From Gemmatimonadota bacterium (GTDB lineage: Bacteria > Gemmatimonadota > Gemmatimonadetes > Gemmatimonadales > Gemmatimonadaceae), in NCBI GenBank assembly GCA_947475795.1, contig CANJOX010000057.1:1-12163 (forward strand): a stretch of DNA of 12,163 nucleotides, written 5' to 3'. The translations under genes were made by a program, and so were the position numbers. How positions within the stretch are numbered: position 1 is the stretch's first letter; the number at the start of each line of letters is the position of its first letter. The notes beneath the pieces were generated by a model. The model saw nothing but the letters and a program-made list of their open reading frames with translations, did no database searches and was not told the DNA's origin. Shown in pieces: positions 1-6,949 of the stretch.

Positions 1-1354
1 CCACCGCCGCCTCCGCGAGCGTCCACACGGTCGCAATGAGCGGCGGCATCTCGGCCGCACTCGCGCCGCCACCGTACTGCGCCAAGCGCATCGCCTTGGC
101 CTCCAGCTCGGCGCGCGACAGCGTGTTGCCGGGGTCACCCTTGGGTTCGTCCACCCGCGCCGCGAACTGTCGCCCGTCGGTGGTGGTCACCTCCACCTTG
201 CCGATCCAGCGCGCCGAGTACGCCGTGTCCACCTCGTGGTCGAGCACTATCACCACCTTGTCGCGGAACGCGATCACCTCGGCCGCGCGATACGCGGTAT
301 CGAACGCGTGCAGATCCGCCGTGCCATGCACCGCGATGAGGCCGAGCACGGTGCCCATGGAGAACTTGGCCTGATGCACCGTGTGCGGATCAGTCACGGG
401 GCCCAGCACATCGATGGCCGCCTGGTGCACCCGCGCGACCACCGCGGCCACATCGTGCGCCGCCAGACCGTGCGTGCGCATCAGCCACTGCAGCGCATCG
501 GCCGCCGGATGCGTGTGCCGACACGAGGCATGCCACTTGAACGACGTCTCGGCCACGGTCCATCGCGTGCCGAGTCCGTCGGCGAGCTTGGCGGGGTCGG
601 CATCGCTCGACATGCCCGCCGCCATCCCCTGCGCCCCGTCGAAGATGCGCGTGGCACCGGTGAAGCCGTCGGCCGCGAGATAGGCCGCGGTGAGCCCCGC
701 CGTGGCCGCGTGCGCGGTGTGCAACGGCTTACTGTCGGCCGCATCGCGGAGAAACTCCCACAGGCCAGCGCTTTGCGTGCCCGCCGAACCGAAGGCGTGC
801 TGCATCTGCTCCGGCGTGAGCCGCAGCAAGTGCCCCACCGCAGCGGCGGCGGCGAGTGTGCCCGCCGTACCCGTGGTGTGAAACGTGCGATAGTGCGACC
901 GCCCCAGAAATTCGCCCACGCGAATGCCCACCTCGTAGCCCACCACCGACGCCATCAGGAAGTCGGCCCCCGAGCGCCCCAACGCCTGCGCCACCGCCAG
1001 CGCGGGCGGAAACACCACGGCGGCGGGATGGAACACCGCACCGTTGTGCACGTCATCCTGCTCCACCACATGCGACGCGGCCGCATGCACCGCCGCCGCC
1101 ACCAGCGGACTCGTGCCGCGCCGGTGAATCAGCAGTTCGCTCGGTCCGTCAGCGGGCCCCATCTGCTCCATGAAACGCGCGATACTCTCCACCGCACGCG
1201 CGCCTTTCCCCGCCAGCGCGGATCCCATCCAATCGAGGCAGAGCTCTTCGATGCGCCGTTGCACCGGCGGGGGCACGTCGTGCCACTGCGCGGTGGCAGC
1301 GAAGTGTGCGAGTGCGGCGCCCGGATCGGTGCGCACGTGGTGTGGATCAGTCAT
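1..1354 (-). CDS. MmgE/PrpD family protein (2-methylcitrate dehydratase / cis-aconitate decarboxylase-like), 3' end cut by window edge
   Basis: The reading frame is open from the ATG at 1352-1354 to the left edge, giving 451 codons of a family usually about 450-500 residues long, so little is missing. Visible family landmarks are the helical-domain motif EQDDVHNGAVFHP (98-110), the KPLHTAHAATAGLTAAYLA segment (209-227) with FTGATRIFDG after it, and the SFKWHASCRHTHPAADAL stretch (271-288). Members dehydrate 2-methylcitrate or decarboxylate cis-aconitate to itaconate; many are uncharacterised. The ATG overlaps the end of the CoA-transferase gene by 8 bases, so translation is probably coupled and this is the last gene seen of the operon. 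The exact substrate cannot be read from the sequence; the CoA-transferase, hydratase and dehydrogenase neighbours favour a tri- or dicarboxylic acid such as a C5 acid. Confidence 0.9.
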   Translation of the reverse strand, partial: MTDPHHVRTDPGAALAHFAATAQWHDVPPPVQRRIEELCLDWMGSALAGKGARAVESIARFMEQMGPADGPSELLIHRRGTSPLVAAAVHAAASHVVEQDDVHNGAVFHPAAVVFPPALAVAQALGRSGADFLMASVVGYEVGIRVGEFLGRSHYRTFHTTGTAGTLAAAAAVGHLLRLTPEQMQHAFGSAGTQSAGLWEFLRDAADSKPLHTAHAATAGLTAAYLAADGFTGATRIFDGAQGMAAGMSSDADPAKLADGLGTRWTVAETSFKWHASCRHTHPAADALQWLMRTHGLAAHDVAAVVARVHQAAIDVLGPVTDPHTVHQAKFSMGTVLGLIAVHGTADLHAFDTAYRAAEVIAFRDKVVIVLDHEVDTAYSARWIGKVEVTTTDGRQFAARVDEPKGDPGNTLSRAELEAKAMRLAQYGGGASAAEMPPLIATVWTLAEAAV

Positions 1355-2507
1355 CGGCGAGTCCCAGTTCCGCCAAAATCGCGGCGGTGTGCTCGCCCAG
1401 CGCGGGCACGGCGTCCATGCGCCAATCGTCGCGCCCCGCGGGCAACAGCGCGGGCACGGGCCCCACGGGCGTCTGCACATCCACCCAGCGACCACGCGCC
1501 GCCAACTGCGGATGCGCCCACACGTCGGCCATGGTGTTCACCTGCGCATTCGCGATCCCGGCGGCATCGAGACGCTGCAGTACCTCATGGGCCGTAAGCG
1601 GGGCAAACGCGGCCACGATGATGTCATGCACCTCGTCCCGCGCCGCCTGCCGCAACGCGTTGCTGCCCAAGCGCGCATCGTGCGCCAGCGCAGGCTGCCG
1701 CAACACGATTTCGCAGAAGGCACCCCACTCGCGTTCGTTCTGCAACCCCAGCATGACCGTTTTGCCATCGCCCGCAGGGAACGGACCGTACGGACAGATC
1801 GTGGCGTGCGACGCCCCGCTCCGCGCCGGCGGCGGCGCGCCGTCCAGCGTGTAGTACAACGGATAGCCCATCCACTCCACCATGCTCTCCAGCATGGACA
1901 CATCGATGTGCCGGCCGCGCCCCGTGCGCCCCCGCTCGATGAGCGCCGCCAGCACGTTGCCGTACGCCGACGTCCCCGCCGAAATATCGGCGATGGAGCA
2001 GCCGGCCTTGGAGGGCTCGTCGGGCGTGCCCGTGACCGACAGGAATCCCGCTTCGCTTTGAATGAGCAGATCGTACGCTTTCTTGTCGCGATACGGGCCG
2101 GGATGCGCGTGGTCGTTCCCGTATCCCGAGATGTCGCACACGATGAGACGCGGGTACTGTGGCGCGAGCGCCTCGTAGCTCAGCCCCAGCCGCGCCGCGG
2201 CGCCGGGCGCGAGGTTCTGCACCAGCACATCCGCGCGCGCCAGCAGCGCGTGCAACACCGCGTGCGACCGCTCGTGCTTGAGATCGAGCGCCAGACTTTC
2301 CTTGCTGCGGTTGGTCCAGACAAAGTGCGACGACAGGCCGCGCACGCGCTGATCGTACCCGCGCGCGAAGTCACCGCCATCGGGCCGCTCAATCTTGATG
2401 ACGCGCGCGCCCAGATCGGCCAGCAGCCGCGTGCAGTACGGCGCCGCGATGGCATGCTCGAGCGCCACCACCGTGATGCCGTCCAGCGGACGCAGCGCCG
2501 GCGGCAT
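1347..2507 (-). CDS. Class III CoA-transferase (CaiB/BaiF family), candidate C5-dicarboxylate CoA-transferase
   Basis: This is a 386-residue protein, close to the usual 380-410 for the family. It opens with the characteristic LDGITVVALEHAIAAPYCTRLLADLGARVIKIE (8-40) Rossmann-type segment followed by RPDGGDFARG. Asp146 in KKAYDLLIQSEAGF lies where the formyl-CoA transferase catalytic Asp forms the acyl anhydride. Family members move CoA between carboxylic acids (formate/oxalate, carnitine, mesaconate, itaconate). The ATG at 2505-2507 was chosen because it begins two bases after the stop of the acyl-CoA dehydrogenase and right before the conserved N-terminus; the frame stays open to 2918, but that extension lies inside the upstream gene. 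It overlaps the MmgE/PrpD start by 8 bases. By context it probably activates the acid that the operon degrades, using succinyl-CoA or a similar donor; that is inferred. Confidence 0.93.
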   Translation of the reverse strand: MPPALRPLDGITVVALEHAIAAPYCTRLLADLGARVIKIERPDGGDFARGYDQRVRGLSSHFVWTNRSKESLALDLKHERSHAVLHALLARADVLVQNLAPGAAARLGLSYEALAPQYPRLIVCDISGYGNDHAHPGPYRDKKAYDLLIQSEAGFLSVTGTPDEPSKAGCSIADISAGTSAYGNVLAALIERGRTGRGRHIDVSMLESMVEWMGYPLYYTLDGAPPPARSGASHATICPYGPFPAGDGKTVMLGLQNEREWGAFCEIVLRQPALAHDARLGSNALRQAARDEVHDIIVAAFAPLTAHEVLQRLDAAGIANAQVNTMADVWAHPQLAARGRWVDVQTPVGPVPALLPAGRDDWRMDAVPALGEHTAAILAELGLADD

Positions 2508-2509
2508 GG

Positions 2510-3670
2510 CTAGAACGACCTCGGCAGGCCCAGCACATGTTCGGCCACGTAGCTCAAAATGAGGTTCGTGGAGATGGGCGCCACCTGATACAGGCGTGTC
2601 TCGCGAAACTTGCGTTCGACATCGTACTCGCACGCGAAGCCGAAGCCGCCGTGAAACTGGATGCACGCGTTGGCCGCTTCCCAGCTGGCCTTGGCCGCGA
2701 GATACTTGGCCATATTGGCCTGCGCCCCGCACGGTTGGTGCGCGTCGAACAGACGGCACGCTTCCCAGCGCATCAGGTCGGCCGCTTCGATTTCGATGTG
2801 CGCTTCGGCGATGGGAAACTGCACGCCCTGGTTCTGTCCGATGGGCCGGCCGAACACGATGCGCTCTTTGGTATACGCCGTCACCCGATCGATAAACCAC
2901 CGGCCATCGCCGATGCACTCGGCCGCAATCAGCGCGCGCTCGGCGTTGAGACCATCCAGGATGTACTTGAACCCCTGCCCTTCTTCGCCGATGAGATTTT
3001 CGGCCGGGATCTCGAGGTGCTCGAAAAACAGCTCGGCCGTCTCGTGGTTAACCATGTTAGGGATCGGCTTCACCGTCATGCCGTTGCCGATGGCCGAGCG
3101 GATGTCCACGAGGAAGATGGACATCCCCTCGCTCTTTTTCTTCACGTCAGCCAACGGTGTGGTGCGCGCCAGCAGGATCATGAGATCGCTGTGCTGCACG
3201 CGTGAGATCCACACCTTCTGCCCGTTCACGAGATAGCGATCCCCATCGCGCACGGCGGTGGTGACGATCTTCGTGGTGTCGGTGCCGGTGGTGGGCTCGG
3301 TCACGCCCATGCTCTGCAGCCGCAGCGCCCCGCTGGCGATCTGGGGGAGATAGCGCTCCTTCTGCGCCGCGCTGCCGTGCCGCAGCAGTGTGCCCATGTT
3401 GTACATCTGCCCGTGACAGGCGCCCGAGTTGCCGCCGCACCGGTTGATCTCTTCCAGAATCACCGACGCCTCGGCCAGCCCCAGCCCCGCGCCGCCGTAT
3501 TCGGTGGGAATGAGCGCGGCGAGCCAGCCCGCTTCCGTGAGCGCATTCACGAACGCTTCCGGATACGCGCGCTCGGCGTCCACCGCGCGATGATACGAAT
3601 CGGGGAACTTGGCGCACAGCGCGCGGATGGCGTCGCGGATGTCGGCGTACGGCGGCGTATCGTGGCTCAT
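2510..3670 (-). CDS. Acyl-CoA dehydrogenase family flavoprotein
   Basis: This is a 386-residue protein of the usual short/medium-chain length. The N-terminal helical domain carries PTEYGGAGLGLAEASVILEEI (55-75). The FAD-binding signature is SMGVTEPTTGTDTTKI (120-135), followed by VNGQKVWIS (148-156). The C-terminal helical domain has the arginine-rich FGRPIGQNQGVQFPIA (273-288) and IQFHGGFGF (337-345) motifs. It should oxidise an acyl-CoA at the alpha-beta bond, passing electrons to ETF. The position where medium-chain enzymes keep the catalytic Glu (YEGT) reads YQVAP here (Gln362). A Glu is instead present at 244 in LNAER, where isovaleryl- and long-chain enzymes place their base. The ATG at 3668-3670 has no clear SD. 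It sits 45 bases after the hydratase gene and 2 bases before the CoA-transferase, inside the same operon. Confidence 0.94.
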   Translation of the reverse strand: MSHDTPPYADIRDAIRALCAKFPDSYHRAVDAERAYPEAFVNALTEAGWLAALIPTEYGGAGLGLAEASVILEEINRCGGNSGACHGQMYNMGTLLRHGSAAQKERYLPQIASGALRLQSMGVTEPTTGTDTTKIVTTAVRDGDRYLVNGQKVWISRVQHSDLMILLARTTPLADVKKKSEGMSIFLVDIRSAIGNGMTVKPIPNMVNHETAELFFEHLEIPAENLIGEEGQGFKYILDGLNAERALIAAECIGDGRWFIDRVTAYTKERIVFGRPIGQNQGVQFPIAEAHIEIEAADLMRWEACRLFDAHQPCGAQANMAKYLAAKASWEAANACIQFHGGFGFACEYDVERKFRETRLYQVAPISTNLILSYVAEHVLGLPRSF

Positions 3671-3715
3671 CGGGGCGTTGGGGTCACGCAGTGGTGTGGA
3701 TGGGACGGGCGCGGC

Positions 3716-4621
3716 TCATGCGATGTCGGCGGTGGCCTGCATGGCCAGCCAGCCCTCGTGATCGCGCGCCCAGAGCTGCACCGTGCCGGGTGTGTCGCCA
3801 TCGCGGTCGTGACTGATCCGCCCGCCGATGGCAAAGGGATGGATATCACACAGTGGCCGCAGCGCCTTGAAGCTGAAGCGGGTAACGACGGCGGGTGCAG
3901 CGTCCGCGCGTTCGTGCCGGCGCATCTCCTGCTGCAGCAGATCCAGCAGCAGCGTGGCGATGAGCGGGCCGTGGACCACGAGGCCGGGATATCCCTCCTC
4001 CTGCACGGCGTACGGCCGGTCGTAGTGAATGCGATGGCCGTTGAACGTGAGCGCGCTGTAGCGGAAGAGCAGCACCGGATCGGGTACCACGTCGCGCGAA
4101 AACGCGGCGTCGTGGGGCGCCGCGATGGGCGCCGGAGCCGGCGCACCCGGAGGCGGGGCTCCCGGCGTCGGTGCATCGCGGTACACGATGTCGTGCGCCT
4201 CGCTGATGGCGAGGCCGCGCGCGGTATGCAGCTCGTGCTGCACCGTCACGAACACCAGCGGGCCGCTGCGCCCGTGCTTGATGTCCACCGACGCGATGCG
4301 CGACGTGCGCGTGACCGCATCGCCCACGCGCAGCGGCGCGTGAAAGACCAGGCGACCGCCCGCCCACATGCGGCGCGGCAGCGGCACCGGCGGCAGAAAG
4401 CCGCCGCGCCGCGCGTGCCCATCGGGGCCCACGGCGCTGGCCCGTGGGCGCGGGGTGAAATACAACCAGTGCCAGAGCGGCGGCAGTGCGCTGCCGTCGG
4501 GCACCGGGTGCGGGTCGTGATCGAGCGTGGCGGCCAGCGCAGTGACCGGCGCGGCCGTGATGATGTCGTGCTGGGTGTCCTCGCGACCGATCCAGTCGCG
4601 CAGGGCCTCCAGCTCGTTCAC
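3716..4621 (-). CDS. MaoC / mesaconyl-C4-CoA (itaconyl-CoA) hydratase-like protein
   Basis: This 301-residue protein is of the double hot-dog type (FAS1-like dehydratase plus MaoC). The N-terminal half has the WLYFTPRPRASAVGPDGH segment (52-69) and GGFLPPVPLPRRMWAGGRL (73-91), both seen in the mesaconyl-C4-CoA/itaconyl-CoA hydratase and HTD2-type group. A proline/alanine-rich linker (150-170) leads to the second half, with FRYSALTFNGHRIHYDRPYA (186-205), containing the Asn194/His196/His199 cluster in place of the classic hydratase-2 motif, then GLVVHGPL (213-220). It would hydrate an unsaturated acyl-CoA. The start is GTG at 4619-4621, overlapping the aldehyde dehydrogenase stop in a 4-base GTGA junction, which implies coupled translation. 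The exact substrate, mesaconyl-, itaconyl- or another enoyl-CoA, is inferred from family resemblance and neighbours. Confidence 0.85.
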   Translation of the reverse strand: MNELEALRDWIGREDTQHDIITAAPVTALAATLDHDPHPVPDGSALPPLWHWLYFTPRPRASAVGPDGHARRGGFLPPVPLPRRMWAGGRLVFHAPLRVGDAVTRTSRIASVDIKHGRSGPLVFVTVQHELHTARGLAISEAHDIVYRDAPTPGAPPPGAPAPAPIAAPHDAAFSRDVVPDPVLLFRYSALTFNGHRIHYDRPYAVQEEGYPGLVVHGPLIATLLLDLLQQEMRRHERADAAPAVVTRFSFKALRPLCDIHPFAIGGRISHDRDGDTPGTVQLWARDHEGWLAMQATADIA

Positions 4622-6054
4622 GACCCGTAGTACTGCACCACCGTCTTCACGGTGCAGAATTCTTCCATCGCCATGAATCCCTTTTCACGACCGTGACCGC
4701 TCTTCTTCACGCCGCCAAAGGGGAGCTCCACGCCGCCGCCCGCGCCGTAACCGTTGAGATACACCTGCCCGCACTTCATGCGGCGCGCCATGCGAATCTG
4801 GCGACCGCCGTCGGCGGTCCAGATGCCGGCAATGAGGCCGAAGTCTGTGGCGTTGGCCAGGCGCACCGCGTCTTCTTCGTCGTCAAACGGGATGATGGCC
4901 AGCACCGGGCCGAACACTTCCTCGCACGCCAGCGCGTGATCGCGCGGCACAGGGCCGAACAGCGTCGGCGGCATATAGAACCCGCCTTCCGGCACCCCCT
5001 CGGCCACCACGCCCTGCGCCAGCAACGGAATCCCGCTGGCGATGGCGCGGTCCACATACCCCTGCACGCGGCGCTGCTGCGCGGCGTTGATGAGCGGGCC
5101 GCAGTCGCGATCCATCGCGGGCGTGCCCGCCGCCGACTGCCTGAACTTCTCCACCACCATGGCCACGAAGCGGTCGTGCGCCCCGCGCTGCACCATCAGG
5201 CGGCTGCCGGCCGAACAGGTCTGCCCGGCGTTCTGCGTGATCGCCTTGATCACGAACGTCGCGGCGCGCTCGAGGTTCGCGTCGTCGAACACGATTTGCG
5301 GGCTCTTGCCACCCAGCTCCAGCACCACCTTGAGCGTGCGCTCGGCGCCGGCCTTCTGCACCATCGTGCCCACTTCGGGGCTGCCGGTGAAGCTGATGAA
5401 GTTGATATCGCCGTGGTGCGTGAGCGCGTGCCCGGCCTCTTCGCCCAGCCCCGTGACCACATTGAGCGCGCCGGCCGGCAGTCCGGCTTCGGCAGCAATG
5501 CGGCAGAACGCCAGCGGCGTGAGGCACGCATCTTCCGACGGCTTGAGCACCGTGGCGTTGCCCACCGCCAGCGCCGGCACCACCGAGCGCCCGAACATCT
5601 GCGCCGGGTAGTTCCACGGCAGGATGTGCGCCGTCACGCCGTAGGGCTCGTGCAGCACCACGACGTGGAAGTCGTTGAGGTACGGGATCTGCTCGCCGTG
5701 CAGCTTGTCGGCGGCACCGCCGTAGTACTCGCAGTAGCGCGCGGCCACGGTGATGTCGTTGCGCGCCTGGCTCATGGGCTTGCCCGTGTCGCGGGCCTCC
5801 AGCAGCGACAGCTCTTCGTGCCGCGCCAGAATCAGCTCGGACATCTTGGACAGAATGCGACCGCGTTCGGTGGCGGTCATGCGGCCCCACGGGCCGTCGA
5901 GGGCGGCGCGGGCGGCGGCGACGGCGCGATCCACGTCAGCCGCGGTGCCGCGGGCGATCTCGTCGAAAGCCAGCCCCGTGCTGGGGTCGAGAACGGGGAG
6001 GGTCTGTCCGGTGCTGGACGCGACCCATTCGCCGCCGATGAAGTGCGATTGCAT
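4618..6054 (-). CDS. NAD(P)+-dependent aldehyde dehydrogenase
   Basis: This 478-residue protein has the full set of ALDH landmarks: LPWNYPAQ with the oxyanion Asn148, KPSE with the cofactor-binding Lys171, FTGSPEVG (222-229) for the nucleotide loop, LELGGKSP with the general base Glu246, GQTC with the nucleophile Cys280, and EEVFGPVL (378-385). It oxidises an aldehyde to the acid. The frame is open upstream to a GTG/ATG near 6249, but MQSHFIGGEW from the ATG at 6052-6054 is the normal ALDH N-terminus and gives the usual length, so the extension is rejected. It is the first gene of the minus-strand operon and overlaps the hydratase gene by 4 bases. The substrate is unknown; in this setting it may feed an aldehyde-derived acid to the CoA-transferase pathway. 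Confidence 0.95.
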   Translation of the reverse strand: MQSHFIGGEWVASSTGQTLPVLDPSTGLAFDEIARGTAADVDRAVAAARAALDGPWGRMTATERGRILSKMSELILARHEELSLLEARDTGKPMSQARNDITVAARYCEYYGGAADKLHGEQIPYLNDFHVVVLHEPYGVTAHILPWNYPAQMFGRSVVPALAVGNATVLKPSEDACLTPLAFCRIAAEAGLPAGALNVVTGLGEEAGHALTHHGDINFISFTGSPEVGTMVQKAGAERTLKVVLELGGKSPQIVFDDANLERAATFVIKAITQNAGQTCSAGSRLMVQRGAHDRFVAMVVEKFRQSAAGTPAMDRDCGPLINAAQQRRVQGYVDRAIASGIPLLAQGVVAEGVPEGGFYMPPTLFGPVPRDHALACEEVFGPVLAIIPFDDEEDAVRLANATDFGLIAGIWTADGGRQIRMARRMKCGQVYLNGYGAGGGVELPFGGVKKSGHGREKGFMAMEEFCTVKTVVQYYGS

Positions 6055-6410
6055 ACGGTGTGCCTGGACGCTGCGCGGAGGGGGGCCGTCGGCCGGCCCG
6101 CGCGTGGGGCGCGGGCGGCACGACGCGATCAGGGTGACTATCGCAGCGTGCCGCGTGCGGCGCCAGCGGTGCGGGCGGCGGCCGCGACGAGCCCGTGCCG
6201 GTGTCGAAGCGAGCGATGATGAAGGCGTTCCACCCGGGGTAGAGGTCATATCTCATTCCCATACAAGCACTTATCGACGGATCGCGAACGAACGCGACAC
6301 GGCGGGCGAGGCGGCACGATTCTCGCGAATTGGAGAACGCCCGCCTCCCTCCGCAACATCCACTGCAGAAGACCGTGACTCGCTCCTCGATGAGGCACGC
6401 TGGCGGGTGA
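6055..6410. other. Intergenic region upstream of the catabolic operon
   Basis: No convincing gene is seen on either strand; the translated frames here are arginine-rich and lack recognisable motifs. The less GC-rich part around 6240-6310 is the likely place for the operon promoter reading leftwards. No hexamer pair good enough to call was found, nor any clear operator or terminator. Confidence 0.4.
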
Positions 6411-6912
6411 TCAGAGCGCCGGCGCCGCGAACGTGTCGTCCTGCATGACCACGCCCCGCGCCGAGATGAGGTGCCGCTCCTCGTACCCACTCGCCACGCG
6501 GCACCAACGGTCGGCTTGCAGCATGGCGTGCTCACCGTCGCGCAGCAGTTCGCGCTTGAATCCCCCGTACATCCCCGGGATTGGGAACCACATGTTGGGG
6601 ACGCGCATGCCGGTCAGCGGCTCGACCGGCGGCAGCCGAAGCCCGGCGGCCTGCCTGTATGAGCTCGTCGGCGCGTACCCGCATCACCGCGTGCAGGTAC
6701 AGTTCCATCGCACGAACGTGGTGCCGGGGAATCTCCCAGTGCGTGGGCGGCGTGAGGGCGCGCGCCACGCGCTCGTGCCCCACACGACGGGCCACCTCAC
6801 AGGGGAGCTCACCGCCGGCCGTGCGAAGCGCGAGCCAGGCGCCGCGCGGCACCAGCTCCGCCGCCGCAAGGCGGATCGGGCGGATAGCGGCGTGCTCGAC
6901 ACACTCCGGTGA
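6411..6912 (-). pseudogene. Frame-broken gene of unknown function
   Basis: Two protein-like stretches lie in different minus-strand frames. The upstream one (about 6912-6645) reads ECVEHAAIRPIRLAAAELVP, then GELPCEVARRVGHERVARAL, PTHWEIPRHHVRAMELYLHAV and RADELIQA. The other (about 6645-6411) reads LRLPPVEPLTGMRVPNMWFP, then IPGMYGGFKREL, ADRWCRVASGYEERHLI and a TGA at 6411-6413. Both look like real protein: charged and hydrophobic residues alternate and Trp, Tyr and Met occur. A single frame change near 6640 would join them. The upstream frame is closed by a TGA at 6913-6915 and has no ATG, only a GTG at 6850-6852, so the 5' end is also doubtful. It lies 37 bases after the RCC1 gene. I do not recognise the family. 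Alternatives are two small genes or a sequencing indel. Confidence 0.45.
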
Positions 6913-6949
6913 TCAATCGCTTGGCTATGCGTCGGCAAAGTGCCGACGC

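Noticed and set aside
236..2513. Long plus-strand open frames (236-1597 and 1170-2513)
   Set aside because: They lie opposite the MmgE/PrpD and CoA-transferase genes, are very rich in Arg, His and Pro, and contain no family motif; such antisense frames are common in GC-rich DNA.
4693..6219. 508-codon plus-strand open frame
   Set aside because: It mirrors the aldehyde dehydrogenase gene, whose catalytic motifs are complete on the minus strand; the composition is His/Arg-rich and not protein-like.
6055..6249. N-terminal extension of the aldehyde dehydrogenase to 6249
   Set aside because: The extra residues are Arg/Pro-rich with no similarity to ALDH N-termini; the internal ATG at 6054 gives the normal length.
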